Part shown: positions 36,000-48,392 of the stretch, in pieces | How positions within the stretch are numbered: position 1 is the stretch's first letter | Layout of the letters: every line of letters begins with the position of its first letter | From: Torreya grandis | Taxonomy: Eukaryota; Streptophyta; Pinopsida; Cupressales; Taxaceae | DNA: 64,000 nt | Direction: 5' to 3' | NCBI GenBank assembly: GCA_037957365.1 | Contig: JARHVA010006310.1 | Coordinates: 161,501 to 225,500 of the forward strand | Notes under the pieces: model-generated | The model's input: only the letters and a program-made list of their open reading frames with translations | What the model was told of the DNA's origin: nothing | Database searches by the model: none | Position numbers and translations under genes: made by a program

Positions 36000-37359
36000 C
36001 ATCTTGATCATATCCATGTGAAAGAGTCTTTGTTGTATCAACTTCTTGAATAGGAGGGAGAGATATGATATTTCATTCTAATAGCTACTATAAGACTCTG
36101 GCTAGAGATATTGGTAGATTGGTAAAGGATCACCAAGGGGGTGATGATAAAACAACTCATTGAGGGGGCTCTAAATCTGCATTAACTATAGGTTGATTTT
36201 AACTTTTGATATCGTTAACCTTTACTTTGTATGGGACTTTATTGTTACTCTTGTTTGTATTTTTTGATATGCTTGTGTGCTTGAATTTGCCCATTGAAAT
36301 TAATTTGACTTCCCTTTTCTTTAGTGTATGACATAACTCAGTGAAGGAAGATAAAATTTTGAACATTATAGACACATGTAAATCTAGTAAAAGACTCTAT
36401 TTGAAGAGGTCCTATAATTCTTGATCAGCCATGGGGCTAGTCATTTTAGCTAAGATAGTCTTGTATTAAAGAACATAACCTGTGAGATGTTCATTTGAAA
36501 GTTTTTTCTATTGTGTAACTTGAGAATAAAAAACCTTGTCATCTATATTAATATTGAAATGAGATAGGAACATGTTAGATAAAGGATTGAATGCATTGAT
36601 CGACTGATTTGGTAGGCTATATAACCATTATAGAGCATAATATTTTAAACTCTATGGAAATAGCTTGGGTAATAACCAATAGTTTAGCACATAGTCCAAG
36701 CATGCTATGTGAAAATATCTTAATTGTGTATTTGGATCACCCTTTCCATCATAGAGTGAGCTTGGGTTGAACAAAACCTTGTGGAAAGGATGTAGAAGCA
36801 ATATGATGTCTCAATGATGTATGAAGTAGAGAAAAAGAGTCTAAGGTATATGTTGGTCTAGAGGCACCTTGGTCAAGATGTAGCACCTTGGATTGAAGAT
36901 ATTTTATCTCTTATATAAGGTCAGCCACATCGGGAGGCAAAGATTTATTATCCGTAACTAGTGGTGTCTCATAAGAAGGTTGGGTTGATATAGGGGTTTA
37001 TTGAGACATAGTTACCCCCATAGTGTCATTTATAACTAGTTGTTCTAAAAGAATGGAAGACTCAACTTGCTTAGAATTTTTTATTTATATTATATGTTGT
37101 AAGATAAGGGCATGATCTTGAGGATATTCCTAGGTCTCTCTTTAAAACTTTGTGGAATCAAATATTTGTTGATGACCACATCATTATCAACAATAAGTCG
37201 AAGTGGATCAAGATCCTGATGTGGGAGGTCATGAACATCGATGTGTGTATCCTCATTGTTATTAGAATACTACTCATTTTCAAAATTATCCTCATGGAAA
37301 TTATTGTAATATATATGTGTAGGATATAAGGCAAGAAGATGAGCTAGTTGTTTATCCAT
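36000..37359 (-). pseudogene. R element gag, decayed
   Basis: It starts MDKQLAHLLALYPTHIYYNN at 37359 with an acidic N-terminus. Around 36780-36400 the reading (with shifts) shows the gag-core pattern: G-D-P-N-like start, IKIFSHSMLGLCA, LFP-SL-like and LPNQSIDAF-like segments. Near 36030-35930 a segment like FHKAPR...KIDALRLKN...YLIDM resembles the C-terminal knuckle of Tat/Athila-type gags. Every segment is broken by stops and at least two frameshifts. The call is by motif order, not by long identity. Confidence 0.55.
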
Positions 37360-37784
37360 GGTATATCAACGGGTTAGAGGAATTTGGGTGAATTCAGGAG
37401 GGTTACCACTAAGGCTTGCACTTCATCTCAAAGGAAGAGATGAAAGGAGCTTAGATGTTGTAAGGATAACAACTTAAAACATTAAATATAATATTATATA
37501 AATATAATCTAAACAATGAACTAGAATATACATAAAAAGGATACAAAGCTCACAAACATGTAAGGTGGTAGCTTAAAAAGCAAAGGGACCTAGTAAATTT
37601 AACTAGGGTTTGAAATAAATAATTTTAAAACTTACTATGGTAAATTTTAAAAATTAAATATAAATTTTGATTTATATATGCAGGGAAAAAATCAAAAAAA
37701 TATTAGAAAAATCAGTAAGGAATTTTCCCTAGCTTTTCTAGGGTTTTTGTGTGCAAATGAAGAAAGTTAGGTTAACTAATCAAG
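37360..37784 (-). other. R element leader
   Basis: AT-rich, non-coding stretch between the 5' LTR remnant and gag, with CCCTAGAAAAGCTAGGG near 37725-37745 forming a small inverted repeat. The expected primer site beside the LTR reads TGATTAGTTAACC, a degenerate form of the family A TGGTGAACCC. Confidence 0.45.
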
Positions 37785-38725
37785 AAACTAGGTTTTAGTT
37801 TATAAATAATAAAGGGTCTATATTAAGAGATAAAATATAATAAAATATAGTAAAATACATACTTATATCAATTTTATCAAATTAATTACATAGGGCAAAA
37901 AATAACTTATCTAGAAAAATAGGTTGAAATAGATGATTCAGAGGATGAAAACTATTGTGCAAGACTAAGAAGATGTTAGAAACTTGCATCTAGATTTCAT
38001 TTGATGAAAGGATAGGAGTAAAAAAATAGGAAACTTTGGTTTTTGGAACTAGTCTCTACTCCTACCACTATTACCGAACTGGTCACAAAGACCTAAATTT
38101 TTTGGTTCTTTGTGTGATTCCTATGTGAGCCTCCCTGTGAAATCTTAGGTGCTGAATGTTGAGAAAATTATCTATAGAGATGTTCTAATATTAAAAATAG
38201 AGGTATATCTACACATATGAAATAACAAACACATCAAAATCAAAAGGAGGAAAAAATGGGTTAGGGGAAGTATGATCACATGATCTAAAACCCCTGTTAT
38301 CCTGATCACTTCCTATATTAACCCTCAAGATAGGGTCTCAGATCAAATGTAGTTCTCCTTTAGGGGACATGAATAAATAACATACACGGTAGATGCAAGA
38401 ATGAACTTTTTCCTAGGCCCTTACTTGATTAAGCATGAAAATATATGTGTGATGCAGAATGCTAAGCTATACTATTGACTAATTTTTAATTATTTACTAT
38501 GCCAAAGTAGTAAGTGCTAGATATAAAATGCCTTGTGAAGTCATTTATATATGAAATTATTTATTTTGAATTTGGGAGATTTATTTACATTTTCAAACAT
38601 TAAAAAGATAAACAAAAATTGAAAGGAGGGGCTAAGAAGGGTTATTGACCCATTAAGGAAGAAAAAATGATCGTTGCATAACAACATTGAGTAGGACAGG
38701 AGTGCTAGGTGTTGTAGTGCTATAT
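37785..38725 (-). repeat. R element 5' LTR remnant (family A-like), start missing
   Basis: A reverse family A-like LTR running from the AAACTAAAACCTAG end (37785) back to about LTR position 260 (38725). The first about 260 bp are lost where it meets the plus-strand LTR of E3 head to head. Confidence 0.7.
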
Positions 38726-38729
38726 AGTT

Positions 38730-39937
38730 ATATTGTCAAGAAACCATACATATCATGTATTTTCATATTAATTTTCATAGGAGACTCTAATTAGAGAATA
38801 TGATCCTTCTTTTTACTATCCATGTCTTTGTTTTGTTTGTCTTGGTCTTGTTTCTCACTTTTATCACCTCTCTATCATCTCAGTCAACTAACCTATACCC
38901 CTAGAGATCCCGAAAATTGGCATGTATCAGTCCCAACCTATTTTTTGAGTCTTATAAAAAATATTTATTTAAGACTATAGTGTTTAGTGCACCTATCCTA
39001 CTCGGAACTATTATCCAATGGTCATTTTTTCTTCCTTAACAAGCCCTTAACCCTTCTTAGCCCCTCCCTTAAGTTTTGATTTATATTTTTAATGTTGGCC
39101 AACACTAGTAAAGATTAAAAAATTCAAAATAAATATTATCCTATATAAAATACTTCACAAGGAATTTTATATCTAGAACTTACTACTTTGACATAGTAAA
39201 TAATTAAAAATCAGTCAATAGTATAGATCAACATTTTGCATCACACATAGATTTATATATTTGATCAAGGAATGGCCTAGGTGAAAGTTCATTCTTTCAT
39301 CTACCATGAACATTTATTATGAATATTCCCTAAGGGAAAATTACATTTGATATGAGACCCTAGCTTGAGAGTCAATGTAGGCAATGATTATGATAGCACA
39401 AGTTCTAAATCATGAAATCATACTTTCCCTAGCCTAGTTTTTCTCCCTTTTAATTTTGATATGTTTGTTGTTTCATATGTGTAGATAGACCTAGGGTTTG
39501 GAGATATATATATATATATATATAATGAATTTTATGGACATTTAACACCTAAGATTTCATAGATAGGCTCAAATAAGAACAACATAAATAACCCAAAAAA
39601 TATAGGTCTTTATGACCAATTCAAACAACAACAGTAGGAGTGGACAATAGCGCCTGACGCCAAAGTGTCCTATTTTTGGCACACCTATCCTTTCACTAAA
39701 AAAATATATATATATCTAGGTTTCTAACATATTTTCAATCCTACACAATAGTTTTTAGCCCCTAAATCATCCATTTCAAGTTATTTTTCTAGATAAGTTA
39801 TTTCTTTTCCTTATTCAATTGATTTGTTCAAATTGATTTAAATTTATATCTTACTATATTTTATTATATTTTACCTCTTAATCTAGACCCTTTATTTTTT
39901 AGAAACTAAAATCTAGTTTCTCAAAAATAATAAAACA
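38730..39937 (+). repeat. E3 5' LTR (family A)
   Basis: About 1.2 kb, lacking the first about 20 bases (it opens at TCAAGAAACCATACATATC), ending AATAAAACA at 39937. It contains a short AT run at 39504-39524. Confidence 0.8.
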
Positions 39938-39939
39938 TT

Positions 39940-39950
39940 TGGTGAACCCA
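39940..39950 (+). other. E3 primer-binding-like site
   Basis: TGGTGAACCCA two bases after the LTR end. The leader after it (39951-40093) is shortened to under 150 bp compared with about 390 bp in E1. Confidence 0.65.
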
Positions 39951-40093
39951 TATATAAAACATAGTAGTAAAATAATATAGTGCAATTTTTTTCGAGTGTC
40001 AAAAATATTTTCAAAATCTCTATGTTAGTAGTTTTTTTTGTATTTATTTTCTTAATACTAAATTTACATATTCATTTTGGTGAAAGAAATAAA

Positions 40094-41410
40094 ATGGCCA
40101 CAAAGGCACTTATTTCCTCTCATCCTAATAGATTATTTATTTGATGCATGCAGTTGGTGAATTAAAATACCAAGTACATCTCCTTACCTTAGAAAACAAG
40201 ACTTAAAAATCTTGGATGGATGCTAATGACTTACATAATAACCCTCTCCCAAATACATTTTTAAAAGCTTCATTTCCTAATAATTTCTAGATACCATCAT
40301 TTCTTCAATTTGATGGAACTAGAAATCCATTCATACACTTTAAATCATTTCGAAAGGCTTTGTTATCTCTTGCCAGTCCTTTGATTTTACTTAAGCTATT
40401 CCAGTTGACACTAGTGGGTAATGCACATAATTTGTTCTTTCATATATTCCTAATTGGTTCCTTACATACATATGATTATTTAGAGGAGGCATTTCTAATA
40501 TATTACATAGCAAACATGGGCCCTCATGTTACATATGAGAAACTTGCCGCATTGCATCAAAATACTTCAAATCTAGTTAGTGATTATATCTTATGATTCA
40601 AGACTCATATGTTAAGATTGATCTATAAACAAATATATTTAAATATTTATCATATATTTATTAAGGATATTTTCCAACCCCTCTTATATCATATATTATA
40701 TCAGACATAGTCCTCTTTCAAGCACTTATGTTAAACAATTCTAGCCTCGGAGAAGAAATTGGGATTGATTGAGTTAGATTCAATTAATCAGCTTAATATA
40801 GATTTCATAGCATTACCTCCATCTACAACTCCTATCACTCAACATCCACCATGTACAAAACAAGATAGGAGACCATAGCCAAAAAATCAACTAGTTAAAA
40901 ATATAGAGCTAGTTTCTAGAGCACCACTTATAGTATGCACTACAGAGATCAACAATAGGGAACCACTACAATTTGATTCAGAGTGAGATAGCCCATATGT
41001 CATATTATTATAACTACTAGATAGGAGGTTAATAAAATTTCAATCTACTCATCATTGAGATCCACATCTCCTAAATAAGCAACCACATCAGCCCTTTTAT
41101 AACTATCATCATATTCATAGACATAAAGATAATGATTGATGTGGACTCAGGGATTGTATTAATAGATGTGTTAATAATGGAATAATATCATTTACACTAG
41201 GGGCTTTGATATATCCTCCATCATGGAACCATAAACCTCATTCCTCCATGACTAAGTTATCCCAAGACATCCCTTCACAAGAATCATCAGTTACTCATAG
41301 TAAGAGTAATGTGGTTTCTAAGATAGAGCCTCATAAGAGATCTCTTATCCTACCTACTCAAAGGGTTTGAAGATTAGTACAATGAGAGTAGCCTACATAT
41401 AGCACTGTAG
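40094..41410 (+). pseudogene. E3 gag with N-terminal internal deletion
   Basis: The start MATKALISSH (40094) is kept, but near 40130 the sequence jumps straight to the segment before YKSWMDANDLH, losing the acidic, microsatellite and Pro-rich parts. The core follows at 40360-40596: SPLILLKLFQLTLVGNAHNL, TYDYLEEAFLIYYIANMGPH and VTYEKLAALHQNTS. The degenerate knuckle is near 41100-41220. Numerous stops. Confidence 0.72.
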
Positions 41411-41487
41411 TTCAAGGATCACATAGTGTAGTTCCATATACATATCCAACATAGTTTTAGGCACTATAGCAAAACTTTTAGGGTCTT

Positions 41488-41950
41488 ATCTCATGTAACA
41501 ACCCTCTACGGTTAAGATTAGATAAACCCACATTACAGAGTACTGATATAGATAGATAATCATTATATTCAAGTTTTTATGGACCTATTTCATGTAACAA
41601 CCCACTAAGATTGAGATTAGATGAGCCCCCATCATAGGTTACAGTTCCATTTAGATCTATTGCTTAGTCATATGATTTATAGTAGAGGCCATAGGGTATT
41701 ATTTCACATAATAATCAACTACACTTGTGGATAAATGAGCCTCCTTCATAGCACATAGTTTTAGTTAGATATCTATTGAGGTTGTATCTCATAGAGTCTC
41801 CACATACAACTATAGTTGGTGCACCATAGATAGTATCAAATATAGGGCATGTTCCTACACAACATTAGTATGGGTACTAATTCAGTTGGCCATCAGGGTT
41901 CAGATAGTGATATAATAGCTAGGGGTTGATACGCATAGAGTGATGTTTTA
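41488..41950 (-). pseudogene. E3 antisense Cys-containing repeat region
   Basis: Minus-strand reading LNPDGQLN, GTCPIFDTIYGAPTIVVCGD, SMRYNLNRYLTKTMCYEGGS and LLCEIIPYGLYY matches E1 and E2 but has several stops. Three imperfect DNA units begin near 41490, 41580 and 41695. Confidence 0.4.
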
Positions 41951-42364
41951 CATCCCCCTCTACTAATAACTAACATTCCTAGTTATAAATAACCTTTCCT
42001 AAGTCAAACCATCTTATCCAAATCTTGATCTTATCAATATCCTATTTTATCAATCTTAAATCAATTTACTTTATTAAATTAATTTACCAGTTACAAAACA
42101 ATAAATTTTTTACTCACATATAATTCAAAATCAGACATTAGCATCACACTTAACTACAAAAAAGAAATCACATATCCCAAATACCATTTTACCAAAACAT
42201 ATGCAAACTCAACATCAATTTCAAATTAACTATTTATAATCAACCATTTATAATAAATATACCAATATACTCCAAATTCTATAACATAATACACATGAGT
42301 CAAAATCAATTTAGTATCCATATATATAACAATTTTTCAAAACATATACACTAATATCTATTAC
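41951..42364. repeat. E3 spacer with antisense PPT-like motif
   Basis: The minus strand reads AGAGGGGGA followed by TGTAAAACATC at 41951-41962, the clearest PPT-like form of the four copies. The remainder is AT-rich with no gene. Confidence 0.5.
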
Positions 42365-44560
42365 AATCAATCATGAATGGGCATCACACGCTTACTCTCA
42401 ATCTCACTCTCCCCAATAGTACTAGTTCCATAATCCACCCTAGCACTCGATGGCCCCACACCTCCCTAATCTATTGCATGCCTCTTGTCATGACTCTCTC
42501 ACTCTAATAACTATCCATGCTCCTCATGTAAGTCTACATATCACCTCTAAATATCTATATAATCATCCATGATCCTCATGCTAAAAAATCCAAAATTAGG
42601 AGGAGGCATCCTATGCCTATCCATCTCAGCTCTTAGCTCATCTCTCTTTCTTACTACCCTAACACATGTAGCTATCACTATAACATCCCTATCAAATAGA
42701 TGATAATGAATACCGATCATGACTATCACTCACTCTATCAATCCCTCCTTTACTACATCATTAGGTACATGTCATGTGAGCTCTCAAAGTGTTGATTAGA
42801 TTATTGTCTCCCAATAGTCATCATATCCACTCCCCATCCAACATGTGCTTCATCTTAAGCACCTTCCACTTCACCTGCACACAAATTATGACACTACATT
42901 AGCTACATAATTTGAAATCCAAATAAATCATAATTTTATACAAAGTTTAAATGTAATCACTTCTTAACTCCCATCATCTAGATCATCTCAAGATCCTTAT
43001 ACTCTAGAGTATCCCCTAGATCAATAGGGTAAAATAAAGCCCACTGATGTCTATCCCATCATGTATTATATGCATTTATACATCCAACATCATCCACATC
43101 TAGAATCTCTATGGATGCATCCCTTACATGTAATGGAAATGGTGCAAGCTCAACCTCAATAGGTCTCGCATGAGCTCTTATCCTCATAGATGCTCACACA
43201 CTCCTCACCCACACCCATGTTGATAGGGGCACATCTTGTGGTACTAAAAACTATCTAGTAACATGCTCATACTAAAATCACTCATATACTCATACCCATT
43301 GGTCATGTATCCAATAGTTGACCCTCATATATCACAATTGTACTCTATCCTCTACCCACCTAGGAAATCCTCTATAAGGCCTCCATATGATGTCACCAAC
43401 CACCAATCTATCTAGCACCCACCTATAATGGTCCACCCTAAGGGATCAGATAGACAATGTACTCATCCACCACTTTCCAAATGGATGTGGGGGTACCCAC
43501 TTTTCCCTCAATAATCTAATCATCTGCACAAATGTTATGTGCTCATAAGCCCAATAATGTAATAAGGTCACCATGTTCACCCTACCATTGAGTTAATCCT
43601 ATGTAAACTTGTAAATATCTTGATATAGGTGGGTAAGCATAGTCATACCCCATGAGAATATAGTGCTATATACCTCCACACTATGAACAATCCTATGCAT
43701 CCTATATATAATAGATACTCCACTCCCATCCAGAGTAACAAAATCTGACAACAAAATAACTAACCACTTTGAAAAACACAAAACATTAAACTACATAATA
43801 AATGATAGTCGCACATATTTATCACTTCCTCTCTAATGTATCCCCAGAATCACAACAACAAAATACAAGGATGCATGTTCAATAGCATTAGCACCCATAT
43901 CATCATGTACCATCACTCACCACCTACTAACTAATAAATACAATATGCTATACACATCCTCCAAAATCATAGTCATCTCCTTTATAATAAGACATAAAGT
44001 ACATGTATCTACATTCCACCTCTAACATAAGGTATTCATCAAATATTGATATTAATGCACTGTACCTAGATCACACATGTGATCCAACCCTACCCTATCT
44101 AGGATAGCCCTCTCATTAGTAGATAATGGTAACAAACTCAATGTCTCCATCACCTAACCTCTATAGAACTCTCTCATATGTACCTCACCCTAAAAAAAAC
44201 TAGAAATAACACATCTATTAGTCAAAAATGCCAAAGTAAAATCCAAAATAGAACAATAGTGAACAACAAAGCAACATCATAAAAAATTATGTTTTTAAGA
44301 CAATAGTGCTAGATATAGGATAGTAACATTGGATAGGAGCGCTAAAACCTAGACAAAAGCACTAAAACATGGACATGAGAATTGGATATAAGATAGGAGC
44401 ATTGGAATTAGAAATTTTTTCCCTATGATACTTTTTAGAGCTTAAAAACACCAAAATAGGTCTAAAAATTAACATAAATCAAGAGTTTGAGTTTCTTACT
44501 AGGGTAACATCCCCACCAACCTAAACTTGGGCCACTAATAGCTCAAAATGGGTCGTGGAA
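42365..44560 (-). pseudogene. E3 antisense PMD gene with intron
   Basis: The same layout as E2: first exon with GPSLGWWG near 44510-44560, candidate intron 1 (about 44197-44495; donor CTA|GTAAGA, acceptor TTTTTTTTAG), PMD core about 44180-43200 (VVSTVHE-type ends lost; LSDFVTLDGSGVSIIYRMHR, HSVEVYSTIFSWGMTMLTHL and LYQDIYKFT at 43599-43781), intron 2 at 42875-42968 and the coiled-coil-like exon (MDRHRMPPPNFGFFSMRIMD, 42547-42729). Stops are present. The intron 2 donor has mutated to TTAAG while the acceptor TGTGCAG|GTGAAG is intact. Confidence 0.78.
42875..42968 (-). other. Intron in the E3 PMD gene (donor mutated)
   Basis: 94 bp. Acceptor TTTGTGTGCAG|GTGAAGTGG. The donor reads GGGAG|TTAAG where E2 and E4 have GT. 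Confidence 0.65.
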
Positions 44561-46231
44561 AGTGCTCATCTCTTCAACATTTCTCTCTCTCTAGAGCTTA
44601 AAATCTCAACCTATTCAATGCACAAAAAAATCAAGAATCAATCCAATTTCTTATATTCACTAACTTTTTCAATAAAAAAATATCATTATGCCCATAAATC
44701 AAACCTTATAACTCCATTTTTCAAACCATATTCTTCCACATAATCATGAAAATGATACCTTTGACATGACTCAAGCATTTCTCTCTTACTACCTCATCTG
44801 CCTACTATAGCATGAACATTTTTATATTTCTCTTAAATCTAGAACACACACTTAGGTCCTCACCAATCTAAACATGATCCATTTTCAACAACTCAATATA
44901 ATTAATCCAACAACATTTTAAGCTATTTAAAACATAACAACCTTGCTTTTATTGCTACACCACTAGTCATCACTTTTGGCTCGACTTTCTCTATCATATA
45001 TTTCATCCCTCTCCCCAAAAAGAGGGTATCATTCCTATTATTCCTATTTTTACACTTACCTAGCATGCCCATCCACTCTCACAGGTGGATACACCATAGT
45101 TATTACACATCCACCATTCAAATTATTAGATTCAACTCAAATTGGTTGAGATATATAGTGATTCAAATTATATGGGTCACTCAACATTACTCAAGACATT
45201 TAGAGAGATATACCCTCAATTTACATATACATAGACTATTTAGATATAATGGTTCAAATCATAAGGATCCTCAGTGATTTTAGCTTATAATTACATAGAC
45301 TATTTAGATATAGTGGTTTAAATTATATGAATTCATAGTGATTTTTATATAGATATAGACTCAAATACTAGATTTGGGGGCATGTATATGTTACACATCT
45401 TACACATATAGCTTCATACAACATGACATAGTTACAAAATTAGATAGTAGACTATAGGCATAGTTAAAAGATAGTGTTTTGGTCTCTAATTTTGTACATG
45501 AGGCATGGAAGATATGTCATTTCACATGTGGTTATACAAATTACCAGATTATATAGATGCATCACCCACATACTGGAATTAGGGGCATGGCACAAATGTT
45601 CATGTTTTTCATCACTCAGAATTATATAGATAGAATGGCAAGACATGTCATTCTATTCTTGTACATTAATTAAATTTTTATATTACACCTTGTTTTACCC
45701 AAGTTGTCACCAGGTTGGAGTGTATGACTATCTAAAATAATTGGTCTATTATATTACTTAGATCTAGATTACATGAGTTTGTTTAGGATAGAGGAAAGAC
45801 ATTAGTTTTGGGTCATTGATCACTTCTTAGTTCTAGTTTAGACATTTAGAGTAGGGCCATGATATATTTTTCTCTTTACATCATATAGATTGTATACATA
45901 CATCTAGATTACAAGAGTATATGTGGGATAGAGGATAGACATTGGTTTTGGGCCTCTGAGCATTCCTCATATTTAGTTAGATTTAGCATTGGGGGAAAGC
46001 ATTTGCCTCATTCTCCATGATACATGAATTCTACATTCAAATATAGTATATGGGGCATCCACTCCATGAATTCCTTCTCTCTCTAGGTACTATTTAGCTC
46101 TCCATCCACTTACTTGGAGAAAAAGTGAGTTCGACCCTTGCAACACATTTCTCTCCATGCAGATAGGTTTAGGTATGCATGTTCATTTTCTTTCTTTTAC
46201 TCTAGTATTTAATTTTATTGCATCACTATAA
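44561..46231 (+). repeat. E3 3' internal region and PPT
   Basis: Counterpart of 19905-21550. It includes the short conserved frame (fragment at 45065-45277, with HSHRWIHHSYYTSTIQIIR) and the ACTATTTAGATATA tandem repeat at about 45230-45350. The PPT AATAAAAGGGAGGTAAA at about 46230-46246 ends it. Confidence 0.58.
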
Positions 46232-46246
46232 TAAAAGGGAGGTAAA

Positions 46247-47465
46247 TGTATACACCATAAATTAATCAAGAAATCACAAATATTATGTCTTTTTATAGTC
46301 CTTTTCATAGGAGACTCTAACTGGAGAATATGAGCCTTGTTCATACTATCCATGTCTTTGTTTTTATTGTCTTGTTATTTTTTCTTACTTTTATCACCTC
46401 TCCATCATCTCAGTCAACTAACCTATACCCATAGAGACCCCCAGACACGGATTCTTTTAGTCCCAGCCTATTTTCTTGAGTCTTAAACAATAGAATTCAC
46501 TAGGATTACAACACCTAGTTCTCTTGTCCTACTCAACACTATTGTCCAATGGTCTTTTTTCTACCTTAATAGGTCCTTAACCCTTATTATCCCCTTCGTT
46601 AATTTTTTGTTTATATTTTTAATGGTTATAATTGTGAATAAAGATCCCAAATTCAATATAAAGACTCTCCTATATAAAGGACTTCACAATGCATTTTATA
46701 TCTAGCACTTACTACTTTGGCATAATAAATTATTAAAAATTAGTCAATAGTATAGTTCTGCATTCTACATCACACATAGATTTTCATGCTTAATCAAGAA
46801 GGGCCTAGGTGAAAATTCATTCTTGAATCTACTGTTCATGTTGATTATGCATGTTCCCTAAGGGAGAACTACATTTGATCTAAGACCCTAGCTTGAAGGT
46901 TAATGTAGGCAATGATTAGGATAGTAGGGATTTTAGATCATCCGATCATACTTCCCCTAACCTATTTTTCCCCCTTTTGATTTTGATGTGTTTGTTGTTT
47001 CATATGTGTATATATACTTAGGGTTTGAATATTAAAATAGTTATACAATAAATTTTGTCAGCATTCAACACCTAAGATTTCATGGCAAGCTCATATAGGA
47101 ACAATGAAAAAAAATGTAGAAAATTTAGGTCTCTGTGACCAGTTATACAATAATGGCAGGAGTGGACAATAGTTCTAGACACAAAAGTTTTCTATTTTTG
47201 GCACTCCTATTCTTTCACAAAATTAAATATAGATCTAGGTTACTAACATCTTCCTAGTCCTACACAATAGTTTTCAGCCTCTGAATCATCTATTTTAGCC
47301 TATTTTTCTAGATAATTTATTTTTAAACATATTTTTCTAGATAAGTTATTTTTTCCATGTGTAATTGATTTGATAAAATTGATATAAATTTATATTTTAC
47401 TATATTTTACCTCTTAATCTAGACCCTTTATTATTTAGGAACTAAACCCTTCTATTAGTTATGTT
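46247..47465 (+). repeat. E3 3' LTR (family A)
   Basis: It begins TGTATACACCATAAATTAATC and follows the family LTR to the CCTTTATTATTTAGGAACTA end, where the AACCCTTCTATTAG turning point replaces the normal terminus, as in E1. Confidence 0.78.
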
Positions 47466-47600
47466 TTTTTTGAGAAATTAGGGTTTAGTTTTAAAACAAT
47501 AAAGGGTATGGATTAAAGGGTAAATTATAATCAAATATAGTTTTTTTATTAATTTGATCACATCAATTACATAGGGAAAATAAATAACTTATCTATAAAA
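47466..47600 (-). repeat. Inverted fragment of a family A LTR end
   Basis: About 130 bp of reversed LTR end (GAAATTAGGGTTTAG, AATAAAGGGTATGGATTAAAG) directly follow the E3 LTR. The junction looks like that at 22741-22790. It then breaks off at about 47600 into plus-strand LTR sequence. Confidence 0.7.
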
Positions 47601-48378
47601 ATAATACCTCACAAGGCATTTTATATCTAGCACTTACTACTTTGGCATAGTAAATAATTAACAATCAATCAATAGTATAGCTCAGTATTTTACATCACAC
47701 ATAGATTTGCATACCTTATCAAGGAATGGCCTAGGTGAAATTTAATTCTTACATCTACCATGTGCATTGATTATGCACATTCTCTAAAGGAGAACTACAT
47801 TTGATCTAAGACCCTAGCTTGAAGGTTAATGTAGACAATGACCAGGACAATAGGGGTTCTAGATCGTGTGATCATACTTCCCCTAACCCAAATTTTCCTC
47901 CTTTTTATTTCGATGTGTTTTTTGTTTCATATGTGTATATATACCTATGGTTTTGAATATTGAAATATATCTACACATAATTCCATCAACATTCAGTACC
48001 CAACATTTCACAAGTTGGCTCACATAGAAATAATGCAAAGAACCTAAAAAGTTTAGGTCTCTATGATTAGTTCATATAATAGTGGTAGGAGTGGACAACA
48101 ATGTTGGAAATAAAAGTTTCCTATTTTTGGTTCTCTTATCCTTTCATTAAATTAAATCTAGATCCAATTTTTTGACATCTTCTCAGTCTTGCACAACAAT
48201 TTCAAAGCTTGAATCATTTGTTTCAACCTATTTTTCTAGATAAGTTATATTTTTCCTATGCAATTATTTGATAAAATTGATATAAATATTTATTTTAATA
48301 TATTTTATTATATTTTAACCCATATATACCCTTTATTTTTTAGTAACTAAACCCTAGTTTCCCAAAAATAATAAAACA
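47601..48378 (+). repeat. E4 5' LTR, 5' third missing
   Basis: It begins inside the LTR at ACCTCACAAGGCATTTTAT and ends AATAAAACA at 48378. The missing start coincides with the inverted fragment at 47466-47600. Confidence 0.75.
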
Positions 48379-48380
48379 TT

Positions 48381-48392
48381 TGGTGAACCCGA
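48381..48392 (+). other. E4 primer-binding-like site
   Basis: TGGTGAACCCGA, probably the least mutated form of the site. The leader 48393-48757 follows and holds CCTCAAATCCCAAGCCTTC. Confidence 0.68.

Larger units (their letters stand above)
31400..38725 (-). mobile_element. R element: gypsy-like, gag and protease only
   Basis: Minus-strand element: 5' LTR remnant (37785-38725, start missing), leader (37360-37784), decayed gag (about 36000-37359), decayed aspartic protease (about 35240-35760), a long non-coding 3' region, PPT (32332-32343) and 3' LTR (31400-32331). I see no RT, RNase H or integrase, so it is probably non-autonomous or internally deleted. The two LTRs are of different subtypes: the 5' one resembles family A, the 3' one the R type at 4685. 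That suggests a recombinant. Confidence 0.65.
38730..47465 (+). mobile_element. E3: family A LTR element with both LTRs
   Basis: The most compact copy: 5' LTR (38730-39937, first about 20 bp missing), primer-binding-like site (39940), gag with a large internal deletion (40094 to about 41410), antisense Cys region (41488-41950), antisense PMD gene (42365-44560), 3' internal region, PPT and 3' LTR (46247-47465). It confirms that gag and antisense PMD sit inside one LTR-bounded unit. No pol seen. Confidence 0.78.
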
